A stretch of DNA of 31,696 nucleotides from Abiotrophia sp938010525 (GCF_938010525.1 NZ_CALLVK010000003.1:1-31696), one strand, 5' to 3'; shown: positions 14,762 to 23,862, numbered from the stretch's first letter. Notes: generated from the sequence alone by a model not told the origin. Translations and numbers: made by a program.

Positions 14762-15628
14762 TTACTTAGCTTCTAAGAGTTCCTTAGCCAATTCGTAACA
14801 GCCAGTAATGCCAGCATTATCTTCCAAAGCTGGTGGCACAATGAAACCTTCTAATTCTGGTAAGGTAACATAGTTCTTGTTAAGTGCCAGTAAATGCTCC
14901 CGAATCAATGGGAAGAGTTGGCGTTGCTTCATGACCCCGCCACCCAAGATAAAGCGTTCAGTACTCAAAATCAAATAGTAATTGTAAAGTGCTTGAGCAA
15001 TGTAGTAGGCTTCTAGGTTCCAAACTTCCATCTCATTGCTGAGTTCAATCCCCTTCTTACCCCAACGCGCTTCAATCGCTGGCCCAGCAGCCATGCCTTC
15101 TAAGCAGTCGTGGTGGAAGGGACATTTACCTTCATAGTGGTCCTCTGGATGACGTTTGAGGCTGATGTGACCTGCTTCAGGATGGGCAAAACCGCTAATA
15201 ATCTTGCCACCGACTACAACCCCAGCACCCACACCGGTCCCGATGGTGATATACATGCAGTTTTCTACGCCACGTGCTGCCCCTTGCTTCATTTCGCCGT
15301 AGGCTGCTGCATTGACGTCAGTGGTCCAAGCCATTGGCACATCAAATTCCTTCTTGAAAGCACCCAAGAAATCAAAATGTTGCCATGGCAATTTAGGCGT
15401 ATTGGTGATATAACCATAGTCCTTACCATTAGGGTTAGCCCCGATTGGGCCGAAAGAACCAAAACCAAAGGCCTTAATCCCATTATATTTCTTAAAGAAG
15501 TTAATCATGCTTGGCATGGATTCAGATGGTGTCTCAGTAGGGACACTCAAACGTTCAATCAAAGTCCCATCCATTTCGAAGACAGCGCAGACACATTTTG
15601 TACCGCCTAATTCAATTGCTCCAATCAT
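14762..15628 (-). CDS. scrK: ROK family sugar kinase, probably fructokinase
   Basis: Predicted ATP-dependent kinase converting fructose to fructose-6-phosphate. In 288 residues it shows the ROK phosphate motif GAIELGGTK (about 2-10), the catalytic Asp in WTTDVNAAAYGE (about 100-111), the glycine-rich TIGTGVGAGVVVGG (about 127-140), and a zinc-binding stretch GHISLKRHPEDHYEGKCPFHHDCLEG with Cys/His ligands (about 153-178). It closely resembles bacterial ROK fructokinases (YdhR/ScrK type). The frame could start at a GTG three codons upstream, but ATG at 15628, eight bases after AAAGTGAG, fits better. Last gene of a five-gene unit, 16 bp after the helicase gene. Fructose rather than glucose or mannose as substrate is likely but not proven. 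Confidence 0.88.
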   Translation of the reverse strand: MIGAIELGGTKCVCAVFEMDGTLIERLSVPTETPSESMPSMINFFKKYNGIKAFGFGSFGPIGANPNGKDYGYITNTPKLPWQHFDFLGAFKKEFDVPMAWTTDVNAAAYGEMKQGAARGVENCMYITIGTGVGAGVVVGGKIISGFAHPEAGHISLKRHPEDHYEGKCPFHHDCLEGMAAGPAIEARWGKKGIELSNEMEVWNLEAYYIAQALYNYYLILSTERFILGGGVMKQRQLFPLIREHLLALNKNYVTLPELEGFIVPPALEDNAGITGCYELAKELLEAK

Positions 15629-15644
15629 CTTACACACTCACTTT

Positions 15645-16931
15645 CTATGTTTTCGCTTTTCTTTTACCCTTGTTTTTACTGTCGCGATGCCGGTCTTTTT
15701 TCTTCTTAGGCTTGGCCGCGGCAGCTGCCTTAGCTTTGCGGGCTGGTTTAGCGCCAGTCTTAGGCTTGGCCTTTGGACCCTCTAGCCTTTGAGCTTCCTG
15801 CTGACCAGCTCGTTCTTGGGGCCCTACTAATTGGCCTTTGAAGGTAATACGCTCTGACAGTTGGTAAGGGCTGGCTGCTAAGAGCCTTTCTAGATCGCGT
15901 AATTCCTGTTCATTAACTAAAGACAGAACTGTACCGGATTTACCCATACGGCCTGTACGGCCTGAGCGGTGAACATAAGTATCCAGGCTCTCCACTCGGT
16001 TGTAGTGGATGATATAAGGTAGGTCGGGAATATCTAAGCCCCGCGCCGCCATATCGGTCGTCAGCAAGTAAGTCACCTTACCTTGCTGGACTAGGCGGAA
16101 GGCCCGCTCCCGCTCCTGCTTGGACAGTTGACCATGCATGACTGCTACCTTAACACCTTGAAAGACTAATTTAGCCGCCACCGTTTCCAGGTCATGCACC
16201 TGTTCAAAGAAGACCAAGGCTTGCATGTCGGCAACTTGGGCCAGACGCTTGAGTTGTTGGACCTTTTGCCGGTCATGGGTCAGGACATAGACATGGTCCA
16301 CTTGCCCAGACTGGCTGACCTGGTCATTCTCTACCTGATAGAGGGGAATGCCAGATGCCACCAAGTCAACCAAAGGCTGACCATAGGTAGCACTAATCCA
16401 AGCTACTGTCACATCTCGCATAAGGGACTTTCTAATCTGGTGAATGGCCCCTTCATGCTCGGCTTGCAGTAAATAATCTGCCTCATCTAAAATCAAGTAA
16501 CGGACCTGATGGACCTTAAGTTTACGGGTTTGGTTGGCTAATTCTAGGAAACGACCTGGCGTTGCCACGATAATTTCCGGCTTAGCCTTAAGGGCTTCCT
16601 GCTGACGCTTAAAGTTGGCGCCCCCTACCACTAATTGGACTTTTAAATCTAAATGACGCCCCCAAGTTTGGGCCACACCAGCAATTTGCTTGGCCAGTTC
16701 TTGTGATGGCGCCAAAATCAAGGCCTGTAGCCCCTGCCCGGCTTGCAGCTGTCCTAAGACTGGCAAGAGATAGGCCAGGGTCTTACCACTCCCCGTAGGC
16801 GAAATAGCCACCAGGGATTGGCCTTGCGCTAAAGGTCCCATGATGAGCTTTTGAATCGCGGTGGCTTGTTGATAGCCCGCAGCCTGCCATTCCTGGGCAA
16901 GGGCTGGAGCAAGTTCTAGAGTCTCTGACAT
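15645..16931 (-). CDS. DEAD-box RNA helicase, YfmL-like
   Basis: A second DEAD-box helicase, 428 residues, distinct from the CshB-type at the left end. Motifs: Walker A SPTGSGKT (about 44-51), PSQELA (about 75-80), TPGR (about 124-127), LDEADYLL (about 146-153), SAT (about 180-182), MAARGLDIPD (about 300-309) and HRSGRTGRMG (about 325-334). The final 60 residues are strongly basic (Lys/Ala/Arg-rich), suited to RNA binding. Substrate unknown; YfmL of Bacillus is linked to 50S ribosome assembly, and the similarity is general. The ATG overlaps the TGA of the upstream oxidoreductase gene by one base (TGATG), implying translational coupling. Confidence 0.88.
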   Translation of the reverse strand: MSETLELAPALAQEWQAAGYQQATAIQKLIMGPLAQGQSLVAISPTGSGKTLAYLLPVLGQLQAGQGLQALILAPSQELAKQIAGVAQTWGRHLDLKVQLVVGGANFKRQQEALKAKPEIIVATPGRFLELANQTRKLKVHQVRYLILDEADYLLQAEHEGAIHQIRKSLMRDVTVAWISATYGQPLVDLVASGIPLYQVENDQVSQSGQVDHVYVLTHDRQKVQQLKRLAQVADMQALVFFEQVHDLETVAAKLVFQGVKVAVMHGQLSKQERERAFRLVQQGKVTYLLTTDMAARGLDIPDLPYIIHYNRVESLDTYVHRSGRTGRMGKSGTVLSLVNEQELRDLERLLAASPYQLSERITFKGQLVGPQERAGQQEAQRLEGPKAKPKTGAKPARKAKAAAAAKPKKKKDRHRDSKNKGKRKAKT

Positions 16932-18001
16932 CAGAGGCTTACCTCACTTTCTTGATAGGCCTCTCCCTCAAAAGGAAAGGCGAGTTGGGCCGATTGTCGC
17001 ATGGCTTGCATGACTTGGGCCACCTGATAACTTAAGAGGGTCCAGTGGCGATAAAGTTCATTAGCTGGGCTCTTTTCTTCTAGGCCGCGATAGCCTCGCA
17101 AGACTTGGCCGAAGGCTTCGAGTTCTCCCACCATATCGTGCTTAGGCTGATATTGACTGATGACTGCTGTCTGCCCCTGGCTATTGGCCAGGCTGACCGT
17201 CCGAATACGGGTAATATCCTGAATGGCGATTACTTCATTGTCCAGATAGATTTCACTGGCTTGTGTGGAATGTACCGCCTTAGAAACTAGGAGACTGACC
17301 TGAAACTGGTCATAATAGAGAATAGCATTGCCAAAGAGGTCCACCCCATTGGCTCCTTGAACAGCTGAATACTTAAGGCGCTGGGGCATACCGAAGAGAT
17401 CCACGATGACATAGAGGGGGTATACCCCCAAGTCCATCAAGCTCCCTCCAGCCATGGCTGGATTGAAAATATTAGGCGGCTCCAAGCCCTGAGCCTGGCT
17501 ATCCAAATAGGCCGGATAGCGACTAGAGTACTGTCCTAGAATAAAATTAGCCCCTAGGAAAGGCTGCTTGGCATCCTGGCGCTTGTTGGCTACCAGTTGC
17601 TTAAGCCGCTTATAGTTAGGATTGTGAATGTGGAGGACCGCCTCAAAGAGTAAGACCCCTTGAGCTCGCGCCAAGGTATGAGCCTCCTGCCACTGGTCCA
17701 CATTGGCAAACATTGGCTTTTCAACCATGACATGTTTGCCAGCCTGGATGGCCCGTTTGGTCTGTTCAAAATGGGCCCCATTGGGACTAGCTATATATAT
17801 CAAGTCCAGCTCAGGATCTACCCAGAATTCAGCCAAATCATCACAGTAATAGGTCGCACCAAAGCGCTGGGCTAAATCCTTAGCCTTGTTTTTTTGGCGT
17901 GAATAGACGCCGTGGAGCTCATAAACCTCTGGTAGCAGACTGAGGGCTTCTAAGAAGCGCTCTGTAATCTGAGAGGTCCCAATGGTGCCAACTCGAATCA
18001 T
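16931..18001 (-). CDS. Gfo/Idh/MocA family NAD(P)-dependent oxidoreductase
   Basis: Predicted sugar-type dehydrogenase; substrate unknown. The chosen start gives 356 residues. The N-terminal Rossmann fold starts with VGTIGTSQIT (about 3-12); the family's catalytic Lys lies in VEKPM (about 91-95); the C-terminal alpha/beta domain begins with the AGGSLMDLGVYPL stretch (about 185-197), very typical of the family. The frame opens with ATG at 18010 directly abutting AAAGG; the ATG at 18001, 8 bases after AAAGGA, is preferred. It overlaps the helicase gene by one base and follows the MATE exporter by about 21 bp. The substrate might be linked to the neighbouring sugar kinase, but this is speculative. 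Confidence 0.88.
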   Translation of the reverse strand: MIRVGTIGTSQITERFLEALSLLPEVYELHGVYSRQKNKAKDLAQRFGATYYCDDLAEFWVDPELDLIYIASPNGAHFEQTKRAIQAGKHVMVEKPMFANVDQWQEAHTLARAQGVLLFEAVLHIHNPNYKRLKQLVANKRQDAKQPFLGANFILGQYSSRYPAYLDSQAQGLEPPNIFNPAMAGGSLMDLGVYPLYVIVDLFGMPQRLKYSAVQGANGVDLFGNAILYYDQFQVSLLVSKAVHSTQASEIYLDNEVIAIQDITRIRTVSLANSQGQTAVISQYQPKHDMVGELEAFGQVLRGYRGLEEKSPANELYRHWTLLSYQVAQVMQAMRQSAQLAFPFEGEAYQESEVSL

Positions 18002-18022
18002 TGTGGCCATCCTTTCTATTTT

Positions 18023-19384
18023 TTAGACTTGAATTGTTTTCCATTTACCTTGACGATAGCGCCAGGTAATGAGGAAGGAACGAATGGTTTGGTCGCCAAT
18101 TACGGCTATCCAAGCACCGGCCAAACCCCAGTTGGCATAGTTGACCAAGATATAGGACAGGCAGACCCGGATACAGAAGACCGAGAAGCCCGTGGACAGC
18201 ATAGGGAAGAGGGTATCTCCCACCCCACGCAAGGCCCCCACTTGAACTAATTGAACCAATTGGAAAGGCGTGAGTATCGCCATGCAGATAAGTGGAATTG
18301 CAACTAAGCTAACAACATCCGCTTGTTGGGTGTAAATCTGGCCCAAGACATCTCGTCCTAGAAAGAAGACGGCACTCATGGCTAAGCCAAAGTAGAGGCC
18401 GAATCGGGCTGTCTTACGGCCATAGGCATCGGCTAAGGCCACATCACGCGCTCCTAAGGATTGGCCTACTAGGGTAGAGGCCGCAATCCCCAAGGCCATA
18501 CCCGGCGTAATGGAGAAGGATAAGATATTAAGGGCAATCTGATGGGCCGCCATCACGACCGTTCCCAGCGAGGCCACAATCTTAGTGTAAAGAATCAAAC
18601 TAGACCGTAGCAGGACTTGTTCTCCCGCCGACGGAATCCCAAAGCGGAAAATAGCAGCAAAGGTGCTGGCTTCCAATTTCCAATCCTTGAACCAATCAAC
18701 CTGGATGGCTGACCGGCCACTAGAAATATAAAAGAGCAAACCTAAGCCCGAGCAGACATTGGCCACCAAGGTGGCAATCCCCGCTCCTGTAATCCCCAGC
18801 TCTGGTAGTCCAAAATAACCATTGACCAAACTGAAGGCCAAGGTCACATTAATGGCATTGGCTATGACGTTAATCCGCATAGGGATTTGAGTCTCCCCTA
18901 CTCCTCGAATAGAAGAGGATAGGAGGGCTGCCAAACAGTTAAACCAGAGGCCAATCATGACCAAGCGATAGTAGATTAAGCCCGCTTCTTGAGTCGGGGT
19001 ATCTGCTCCCAAAAAATCCATCATGGCTTTCTGGAAAATTAGGACAGAGGCTACGAAGAAGGTCGATAAGGCCAAACCCAACATGAGGTTATGCTTAAGA
19101 ATACGCCCCAGTCGATGGAGCTCTCTAGCGCCATAGGCACGGGCAATTAAGGTTGTCCCCCCTACCCCTAGCGCCTGCACGACAGCAAGGATGAAAAAGA
19201 AGGGTTGGTTGGACAGCCCTACAGCCGTTACATTGACATCGACCGGATAGAGTCCGCCCGCATACTGGCCCAAGACCACCATATTGACCATGCCAAACAA
19301 GGAGGTAAAGGTAACCTCTAGTAAGATTGGCCAAGATAGGCTGAGGACCTGACGGCTGATCTGCCGATCTTGCGATTGTTCCAT
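18023..19384 (-). CDS. MATE family efflux transporter
   Basis: A 453-residue membrane protein with about twelve predicted helices arranged as two homologous halves, as in MATE (NorM/DinF-like) cation-coupled multidrug exporters. Characteristic stretches are the N-terminal LSWPILLEVTFTSLFGMVNMV (helix 1), GVGGTTLIARAYGA at about 73-86, and in the second half GMALGIAASTLVGQSLGARD (about 297-316), the repeat of the first-half motif. Exported compound unknown. AAAGGTGG ribosome binding site. It sits 22 bp after the oligoendopeptidase gene in the five-gene unit ending with the ROK kinase. Confidence 0.9.
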   Translation of the reverse strand: MEQSQDRQISRQVLSLSWPILLEVTFTSLFGMVNMVVLGQYAGGLYPVDVNVTAVGLSNQPFFFILAVVQALGVGGTTLIARAYGARELHRLGRILKHNLMLGLALSTFFVASVLIFQKAMMDFLGADTPTQEAGLIYYRLVMIGLWFNCLAALLSSSIRGVGETQIPMRINVIANAINVTLAFSLVNGYFGLPELGITGAGIATLVANVCSGLGLLFYISSGRSAIQVDWFKDWKLEASTFAAIFRFGIPSAGEQVLLRSSLILYTKIVASLGTVVMAAHQIALNILSFSITPGMALGIAASTLVGQSLGARDVALADAYGRKTARFGLYFGLAMSAVFFLGRDVLGQIYTQQADVVSLVAIPLICMAILTPFQLVQLVQVGALRGVGDTLFPMLSTGFSVFCIRVCLSYILVNYANWGLAGAWIAVIGDQTIRSFLITWRYRQGKWKTIQV

Positions 19385-19406
19385 TAGAGAACCACCTTTC
19401 TAGCGA

Positions 19407-21110
19407 CTAGGCTTGGAAGGCTGATTCCGGAATATCGTCTAGATATTGTTCAATGGCTTGAACCGTTTCTACTAGGCTACCTGGCTCAAATGGTGATTTA
19501 AGATTAGCTTCTGCCACAATCTTGAGGAAGGACTTGGTCCCACCGGTCCGGCAGATGTTGAGATAATCAGTCCATACACTTGGGTCATCGTCAATCTGGC
19601 TTCGTTTCCAGAATTGGAAGGCGCAGACTTGAGCCAAGGTATAGTCGATGTAATAAAATGGGCTAGCAAAGATGTGGCCCTGACGGAACCAGAAGCCCCC
19701 ACGATCTAAGAAGGAGTCTGCTTCATACTCTTTCCAAGGCACATATTGACGCTCCAAACGACGCCATGTTGCACGGCGCTCAGCTGGTGTCATTTCAGGA
19801 TGTTCGTAGACTTCATGTTGGAAGTGGTCTACTAAAACCCCATATGGCAAGAAGATTAAGCCACCAGATAAATGGGTAAACTTGTATTTGAGGGTTTGTG
19901 AGCCGAAGAAGAGTTCCATCCAAGGCCAAGCCAGGAATTCCATGGACATAGAGTGAATCTCACAAGATTCAAAGGTTGGCCAGACACATTCTGGCGTTTG
20001 GATCCAACGGGATTGGAAGACTTGGAAGGCGTGCCCTGCTTCGTGGGTCAAGACATCGACGTCAGCAGCCGTCCCATTGAAGTTAGAGAAGATAAATGGA
20101 GCTTCATAATCTGGCAAGTAGGTACAGTAACCCCCGCTAGCCTTACCTGGTTTGGTTACCAAGTCTAAGAGCTCGCGATCGACCATAAAGTCAATAAACT
20201 CTCCTGTTTCTGGCGAAAGTTCATGGTACATCTTAACCCCGGCAGCTAAAATTTCTTCTGGCGTCCCTTGAGGCATGGCGTTACCAGACTTGAATTTATA
20301 CTCCAAGTCGTAGGGTTTGAGGCTTTCTAGCCCTAAACGATCTGCTTGACGTTGGTAGAGTTTGTTTACCACAGGCACCACGTGCTCCAAGATTTCTTGG
20401 CGATAAACTTCTACTTGTTGACGGTTATAGTCTAAGCGGTTCATACGCAAGTAACCTACTTCGACGAAGTCCTTGAAGCCCAAGGTCTTAGCGATTTGGT
20501 CGCGAACCTTGACTAATTGATCATAAATACGGTCAAATTCAGCTTCATGCTCATTATAGAAGGCGCTGACTAACTCAGAAGCTTGACGACGTACTTGGCG
20601 ATCTGGGTCTTGGGCAAACTTAGCCATACCTGGCAAGTTGTAGGTTTGACCTTGGAACTCGATTTCTGCAGAAGCTTGAAGCTTGCTGTATTCGGTGCTG
20701 AGCTTGTTCTCTTGTTGTAGTAAAGGAATAATCTCAGGACTGAAGACCTTGAGGCTATTCTCAGCCATTGGGAAGAAGGTCTCTGGCAGGTAGTTTTCTA
20801 ATTCACTCCGCCACTTAGAGCCTAAGACAGCCCGATAGTAAGCCGTATCCCATTCACCAATAATTGGGAAGTGTTCATCCCAGAAGGCTGTTTCTTCTTC
20901 GTAGAAGCTATCCTTGGTATTAATGCTGTTACGGATGCTGACCAAGGTTGATAAGGTCCCTAAAGTATTTTGGATTTCTTGAATATGTTTAGTCGCTTTG
21001 AGGGCTACCTCCGCGTCTTCTGCCTTTTCAATCAGTGAAATTTGATTAAAAAAATCTTCTTTCAGAAGGTCTAGATCAGGTCTCTGATACTCCAATTCTG
21101 AAAATTTCAT
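19407..21110 (-). CDS. M3 family oligoendopeptidase (PepF-like)
   Basis: Zinc metallopeptidase that cleaves short peptides in the cytoplasm. It has 567 residues, similar to the shorter M3 oligoendopeptidases. The zinc site HEAGH is at 356-360 (in THEAGHAFQ), and the third ligand is the Glu in FESCEIHSMSMEF about 25-30 residues later. No signal peptide is visible. The start is preceded by a weak GAAGTGA site and a strong extended -10 promoter at 21143-21148. First gene of the five-gene unit. I use the family name and no gene symbol because PepF proper is usually about 600 residues and differs in its N-terminal part. Confidence 0.9.
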   Translation of the reverse strand: MKFSELEYQRPDLDLLKEDFFNQISLIEKAEDAEVALKATKHIQEIQNTLGTLSTLVSIRNSINTKDSFYEEETAFWDEHFPIIGEWDTAYYRAVLGSKWRSELENYLPETFFPMAENSLKVFSPEIIPLLQQENKLSTEYSKLQASAEIEFQGQTYNLPGMAKFAQDPDRQVRRQASELVSAFYNEHEAEFDRIYDQLVKVRDQIAKTLGFKDFVEVGYLRMNRLDYNRQQVEVYRQEILEHVVPVVNKLYQRQADRLGLESLKPYDLEYKFKSGNAMPQGTPEEILAAGVKMYHELSPETGEFIDFMVDRELLDLVTKPGKASGGYCTYLPDYEAPFIFSNFNGTAADVDVLTHEAGHAFQVFQSRWIQTPECVWPTFESCEIHSMSMEFLAWPWMELFFGSQTLKYKFTHLSGGLIFLPYGVLVDHFQHEVYEHPEMTPAERRATWRRLERQYVPWKEYEADSFLDRGGFWFRQGHIFASPFYYIDYTLAQVCAFQFWKRSQIDDDPSVWTDYLNICRTGGTKSFLKIVAEANLKSPFEPGSLVETVQAIEQYLDDIPESAFQA

Positions 21111-21142
21111 GGTATCACTTCTTTCTATTTACAGTTAGCTTC

Positions 21143-21148
21143 ATTATA
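21143..21148 (-). promoter_or_regulatory. Extended -10 promoter of the oligoendopeptidase unit
   Basis: TATAAT on the minus strand preceded by TGC, 33 bp upstream of the start codon. No convincing -35 is seen at 16-18 bp, which is common for extended -10 promoters. Confidence 0.6.
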
Positions 21149-21223
21149 GCACAAAACCGGCCTTTAGGTCCTATATTTTTGCATAATCAGTGCCAAAATA
21201 TACACTCTATGGGCTCCAAACAG

Positions 21224-21254
21224 AAAAAGCCCAAAAGCGGCTAGCTTCTGGACT
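21224..21254 (-). terminator. Intrinsic terminator after ogt
   Basis: An 11-bp stem including G-T pairs (arms 21244-21254 and 21228-21238) with a five-base loop, followed on the minus strand by T5 (complement of 21224-21228), 16 bp after the ogt stop. Confidence 0.75.
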
Positions 21255-21269
21255 TTTAGCTGGACTCGT

Positions 21270-21767
21270 TTATTTCTTAGGCCCAGTCCCTTCTAAGTTC
21301 AAGAGATAGGTCTTCATGTCTAATCCACCACGATAGCCTCCCAAACTCCCATCGTGAGCCAAGACCCGGTGACAAGGCAGGAGAATGCTAAGGGGATTCT
21401 GGCCCACTGCATTGGCAACGGCCCGCACCGCCTTAGGCCTGCCCAGGGCTTGTGCTAATTCCTTATAGGAACAAGTCTGACCATAGGGAATCTGAGCCAA
21501 GGCCCGCCAAACTGCCTGCTGAAAGTCGGTTCCCTTAATAAAGTCATATTCTAATGCTAGGGGGGCTTGTCCACTAAAATACTGATCCAAGGCTAGGCAA
21601 ATCTCAGGTAGCTCCTGCTCCTGCCATTGGTAGCGACCTTTGGGGTCTAAGTCAGCCTGACAGCCCGCCAGAGACTCGCCAAAGGCGCCTATGTAGACCA
21701 GACGCCCTCGGCAGCTAACGACTGGCAGCTGACCTAAGGCATGGTCATAGAGGCAATAGTTTAACAT
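21270..21767 (-). CDS. ogt: Methylated-DNA--protein-cysteine S-methyltransferase
   Basis: Suicide DNA-repair protein that moves alkyl groups from O6-alkylguanine (and O4-alkylthymine) to its own cysteine. The 165-residue form has the active-site LLPCHRVLAHDG motif (acceptor Cys132) and the preceding helix-turn-helix region PYGQTCSYKELAQALGRPKAVRAV (about 92-115). Length matches the single-domain Ogt/MGMT family. A TTG seven codons upstream would lengthen the frame, but AAAGGA at 7 bases supports the ATG at 21767. It lies 51 bp after argS without a clear terminator between, so it may share the argS transcript; a terminator follows it. Confidence 0.92.
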   Translation of the reverse strand: MLNYCLYDHALGQLPVVSCRGRLVYIGAFGESLAGCQADLDPKGRYQWQEQELPEICLALDQYFSGQAPLALEYDFIKGTDFQQAVWRALAQIPYGQTCSYKELAQALGRPKAVRAVANAVGQNPLSILLPCHRVLAHDGSLGGYRGGLDMKTYLLNLEGTGPKK

Positions 21768-21818
21768 CTTGTCATCCTTTCTGAGCAAAAAGAGGCGACA
21801 AGCGTCCCTTTGCTTTGC

Positions 21819-23510
21819 TTACATCTTGTCTGGCGCGTGCAGGCCTAAGAGATGGAGCCCATCCTTGAGGACTTGGGCCACAGCTGCCACCAGGGCAATC
21901 CGGGAAGCAGTGCCGGCATCTTGATCTAAGATGCGACTATTAGCATAGTATTTATTAAATAATTGTGCCAACTGCACCAAGTACTTAGCCACGACGGATG
22001 GCTCGTAACGGTCGCCCGCCTGACGGATAATTCGTGGGTAGTCTGCTAATTTCTTAGCTACTTCCCAAGCATAGTCATCCGATAGGTCAAATTCAGCTGA
22101 CAAGTCAAGCTCTTGGCCGTACTTGGACAAGATACTACGAGAACGGGCGTGGGTGTATTGGACATAAGGTCCAGTCTCCCCTTCGAATTGAACGATTTCT
22201 TCTAGGTTGAAGTCAAAGCTATTCATCCGTTCTGTCTTGAGGTCATGGAAGACAACGGCCCCTACCCCTACTTGACGAGCAACTTGGTCCTTGTTCTCCA
22301 AACCTGGGTTCTTGAGCTCAATTTGTTGACGCGCTAAACTGATAGCTTCCTTAAGCACTTCTTCCAAGAGGACAATCTTACCTTTACGGGTAGACAGCTT
22401 CTTCCCATTCAAGGTAATCAAGCCAAATGGCACATGGGCCATATCTTTTGCCCATTCGTTACCCATCATCTCTAGGACGGTTTGAAGTTGCTTGAAGTGA
22501 ACACTTTGCTCGCTCCCCATGACATAGAGGTTCTTAGCAAAGTCATAGGTCCGCTTACGGTAGTAGGCAGTCGCCAAGTCACGTGTCAGATAGAGGGTCG
22601 AACCGTCTGATTTCTTAATCAAAGCAGGTGGCAGCGTCTCATCTTCCAAGTGAACCAAGGTAGCACCATTATCAACTGATAAGAGGCCTTTTTCTTCAAG
22701 GAGCTCCACGATTTCATCCATCTTGTCGTTGTAGAAGGCTTCCCCATTATAGGAGTCAAACTCAACTTCTAAGAGGTCATAGACTTTTTGGAATTCCTTG
22801 AGGGACTCTTCACGGAACCATTGCCAGAGGGCTAACATTTCTGGATCGCCATCTTCTAAGCGCTTGAAAATAGCCCGCGCTTGGTCTTCTAATTCAGGTT
22901 GGGTTTCAGCTCTTTCGTGGAAATCCACATAGAGTTTCACCAATTCTTTGACTGGGTCGGCCTTAACAGTGGCTTCGTCACCCCAGCCTTGGTAAGCCAC
23001 AATCAACTTACCAAATTGTGTTCCCCAGTCACCCAAATGGTTGACGCGGACCGGTTGGTAACCTAATTTAGCCAGTATAAGTGAAATGGAGTTGCCAATC
23101 ACTGTTGAACGCAAATGGCCCATAGACATTGGCTTAGCAATGTTAGGTGAGGACATGTCGATAACGACGTTACGACCTTGACCTAGATCTGACTGGCCGT
23201 AGCTAGCGCCCCCTTCTAGGACAGCGTGCAAGGTTTCATTGACTACTGCACCCCGTTTGAGGAAGAAGTTGACATAAGGACCCATGGCAACTACCTTGTC
23301 AAACTTGCTGGCGTCTACTTGCTCTGCTAGTTCTTGGGCAATGGCTTGAGGGGCCTTGCGGAAGACCTTAGCCAGTTGGAATACTGGGAAGGCCAAGTCA
23401 CCATGCTCAGCATGACTTGGAACTTCGATTAACTGTTCAATTGCTTGCTCGGTCAGATGCTCAGCCAAGACTGGGCTGAGGGCTGACACAACGGCTGATT
23501 TTTGATTCAT
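21819..23510 (-). CDS. argS: Arginyl-tRNA synthetase
   Basis: Charges tRNA-Arg with arginine (class I enzyme, cytoplasm). At 563 residues it matches Gram-positive ArgS. Visible parts: N-terminal Add-1 domain, the HIGH-type signature in SPNIAKPMSMGHLRST (about 122-137), the KMSK-equivalent region KKLSTRKGKIV (about 375-385), and the C-terminal anticodon-binding DALR domain ending in LGLHAPDKM. GGAGG ribosome binding site 6 bases before ATG. Expression is controlled by a T-box leader upstream (23548-23820). Confidence 0.97.
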   Translation of the reverse strand: MNQKSAVVSALSPVLAEHLTEQAIEQLIEVPSHAEHGDLAFPVFQLAKVFRKAPQAIAQELAEQVDASKFDKVVAMGPYVNFFLKRGAVVNETLHAVLEGGASYGQSDLGQGRNVVIDMSSPNIAKPMSMGHLRSTVIGNSISLILAKLGYQPVRVNHLGDWGTQFGKLIVAYQGWGDEATVKADPVKELVKLYVDFHERAETQPELEDQARAIFKRLEDGDPEMLALWQWFREESLKEFQKVYDLLEVEFDSYNGEAFYNDKMDEIVELLEEKGLLSVDNGATLVHLEDETLPPALIKKSDGSTLYLTRDLATAYYRKRTYDFAKNLYVMGSEQSVHFKQLQTVLEMMGNEWAKDMAHVPFGLITLNGKKLSTRKGKIVLLEEVLKEAISLARQQIELKNPGLENKDQVARQVGVGAVVFHDLKTERMNSFDFNLEEIVQFEGETGPYVQYTHARSRSILSKYGQELDLSAEFDLSDDYAWEVAKKLADYPRIIRQAGDRYEPSVVAKYLVQLAQLFNKYYANSRILDQDAGTASRIALVAAVAQVLKDGLHLLGLHAPDKM

Positions 23511-23547
23511 TGTGTGCCTCCTATTGTTTTATGAAATGGAAAATTTG

Positions 23548-23586
23548 AAAAAAGCCTCCAGATATCCCTTAGGGAAATCTAGAGGC
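23548..23586 (-). terminator. Terminator hairpin of the argS T-box
   Basis: A long stem with arms 23586-23572 and 23569-23554 (GCCTC, TAGAT, TCCC against GGGA, ATCT, GAGGC) followed by six T on the minus strand. It is the default-off element of the T-box leader, about 38 nt upstream of the argS start. Confidence 0.9.
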
Positions 23587-23820
23587 GAATTAGTGACTAA
23601 TTAATACGCGGTACCACTCTACTTCAGTTGCCGGCAGACGGCGGGCAACCCTTATACTTGATAACGGAGTGGGCTCCGACTTAGGCTAACAGGCCTCGGC
23701 CCTTCACCTAAATAGTATCCAAGAGTGCGCTTCATCTGTTGACCTCTACCGGCTCTCAGCATCCCGGCTCGCTGTCTGAGGCTAGGACAGACTACTCTCT
23801 CCTGCTTACTGCATATTCTA
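23548..23820 (-). promoter_or_regulatory. T-box riboswitch leader of argS (arginine specifier)
   Basis: The leader carries the conserved T-box AGAGTGGTACCGCG (23620-23607), whose UGGU part pairs with the tRNA acceptor end. Stem I runs from AGAGAGTAGT to ACTCTT; its specifier loop has AGTA on one side and GAAGCGCA on the other, putting CGC (23729-23727) at the specifier position, an arginine codon. A stem III hairpin (GTTGCC/GGCAAC) precedes the antiterminator. The terminator is a strong hairpin (GCCTC..GAGGC, 23586-23554) followed by T6. Uncharged tRNA-Arg should stabilise the antiterminator and switch on argS. Confidence 0.95.
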
Positions 23821-23826
23821 GTTGGT

Positions 23827-23855
23827 ATTGTATCACAGTCCTATGGACTTGGCTA
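23827..23855 (-). promoter_or_regulatory. argS promoter
   Basis: TACAAT (23832-23827) preceded by TGA, an extended -10, and TAGCCA (23855-23850) at 17 bp. It lies immediately after the gnd stop codon and directs the T-box leader. Confidence 0.65.
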
Positions 23856-23862
23856 GACTATT

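Noticed and set aside
15110..15610. 166-codon plus-strand ORF opposite the ROK kinase gene
   Set aside because: Fully antisense to a well-conserved kinase, lacks a ribosome binding site, and the translation shows no recognisable domain.
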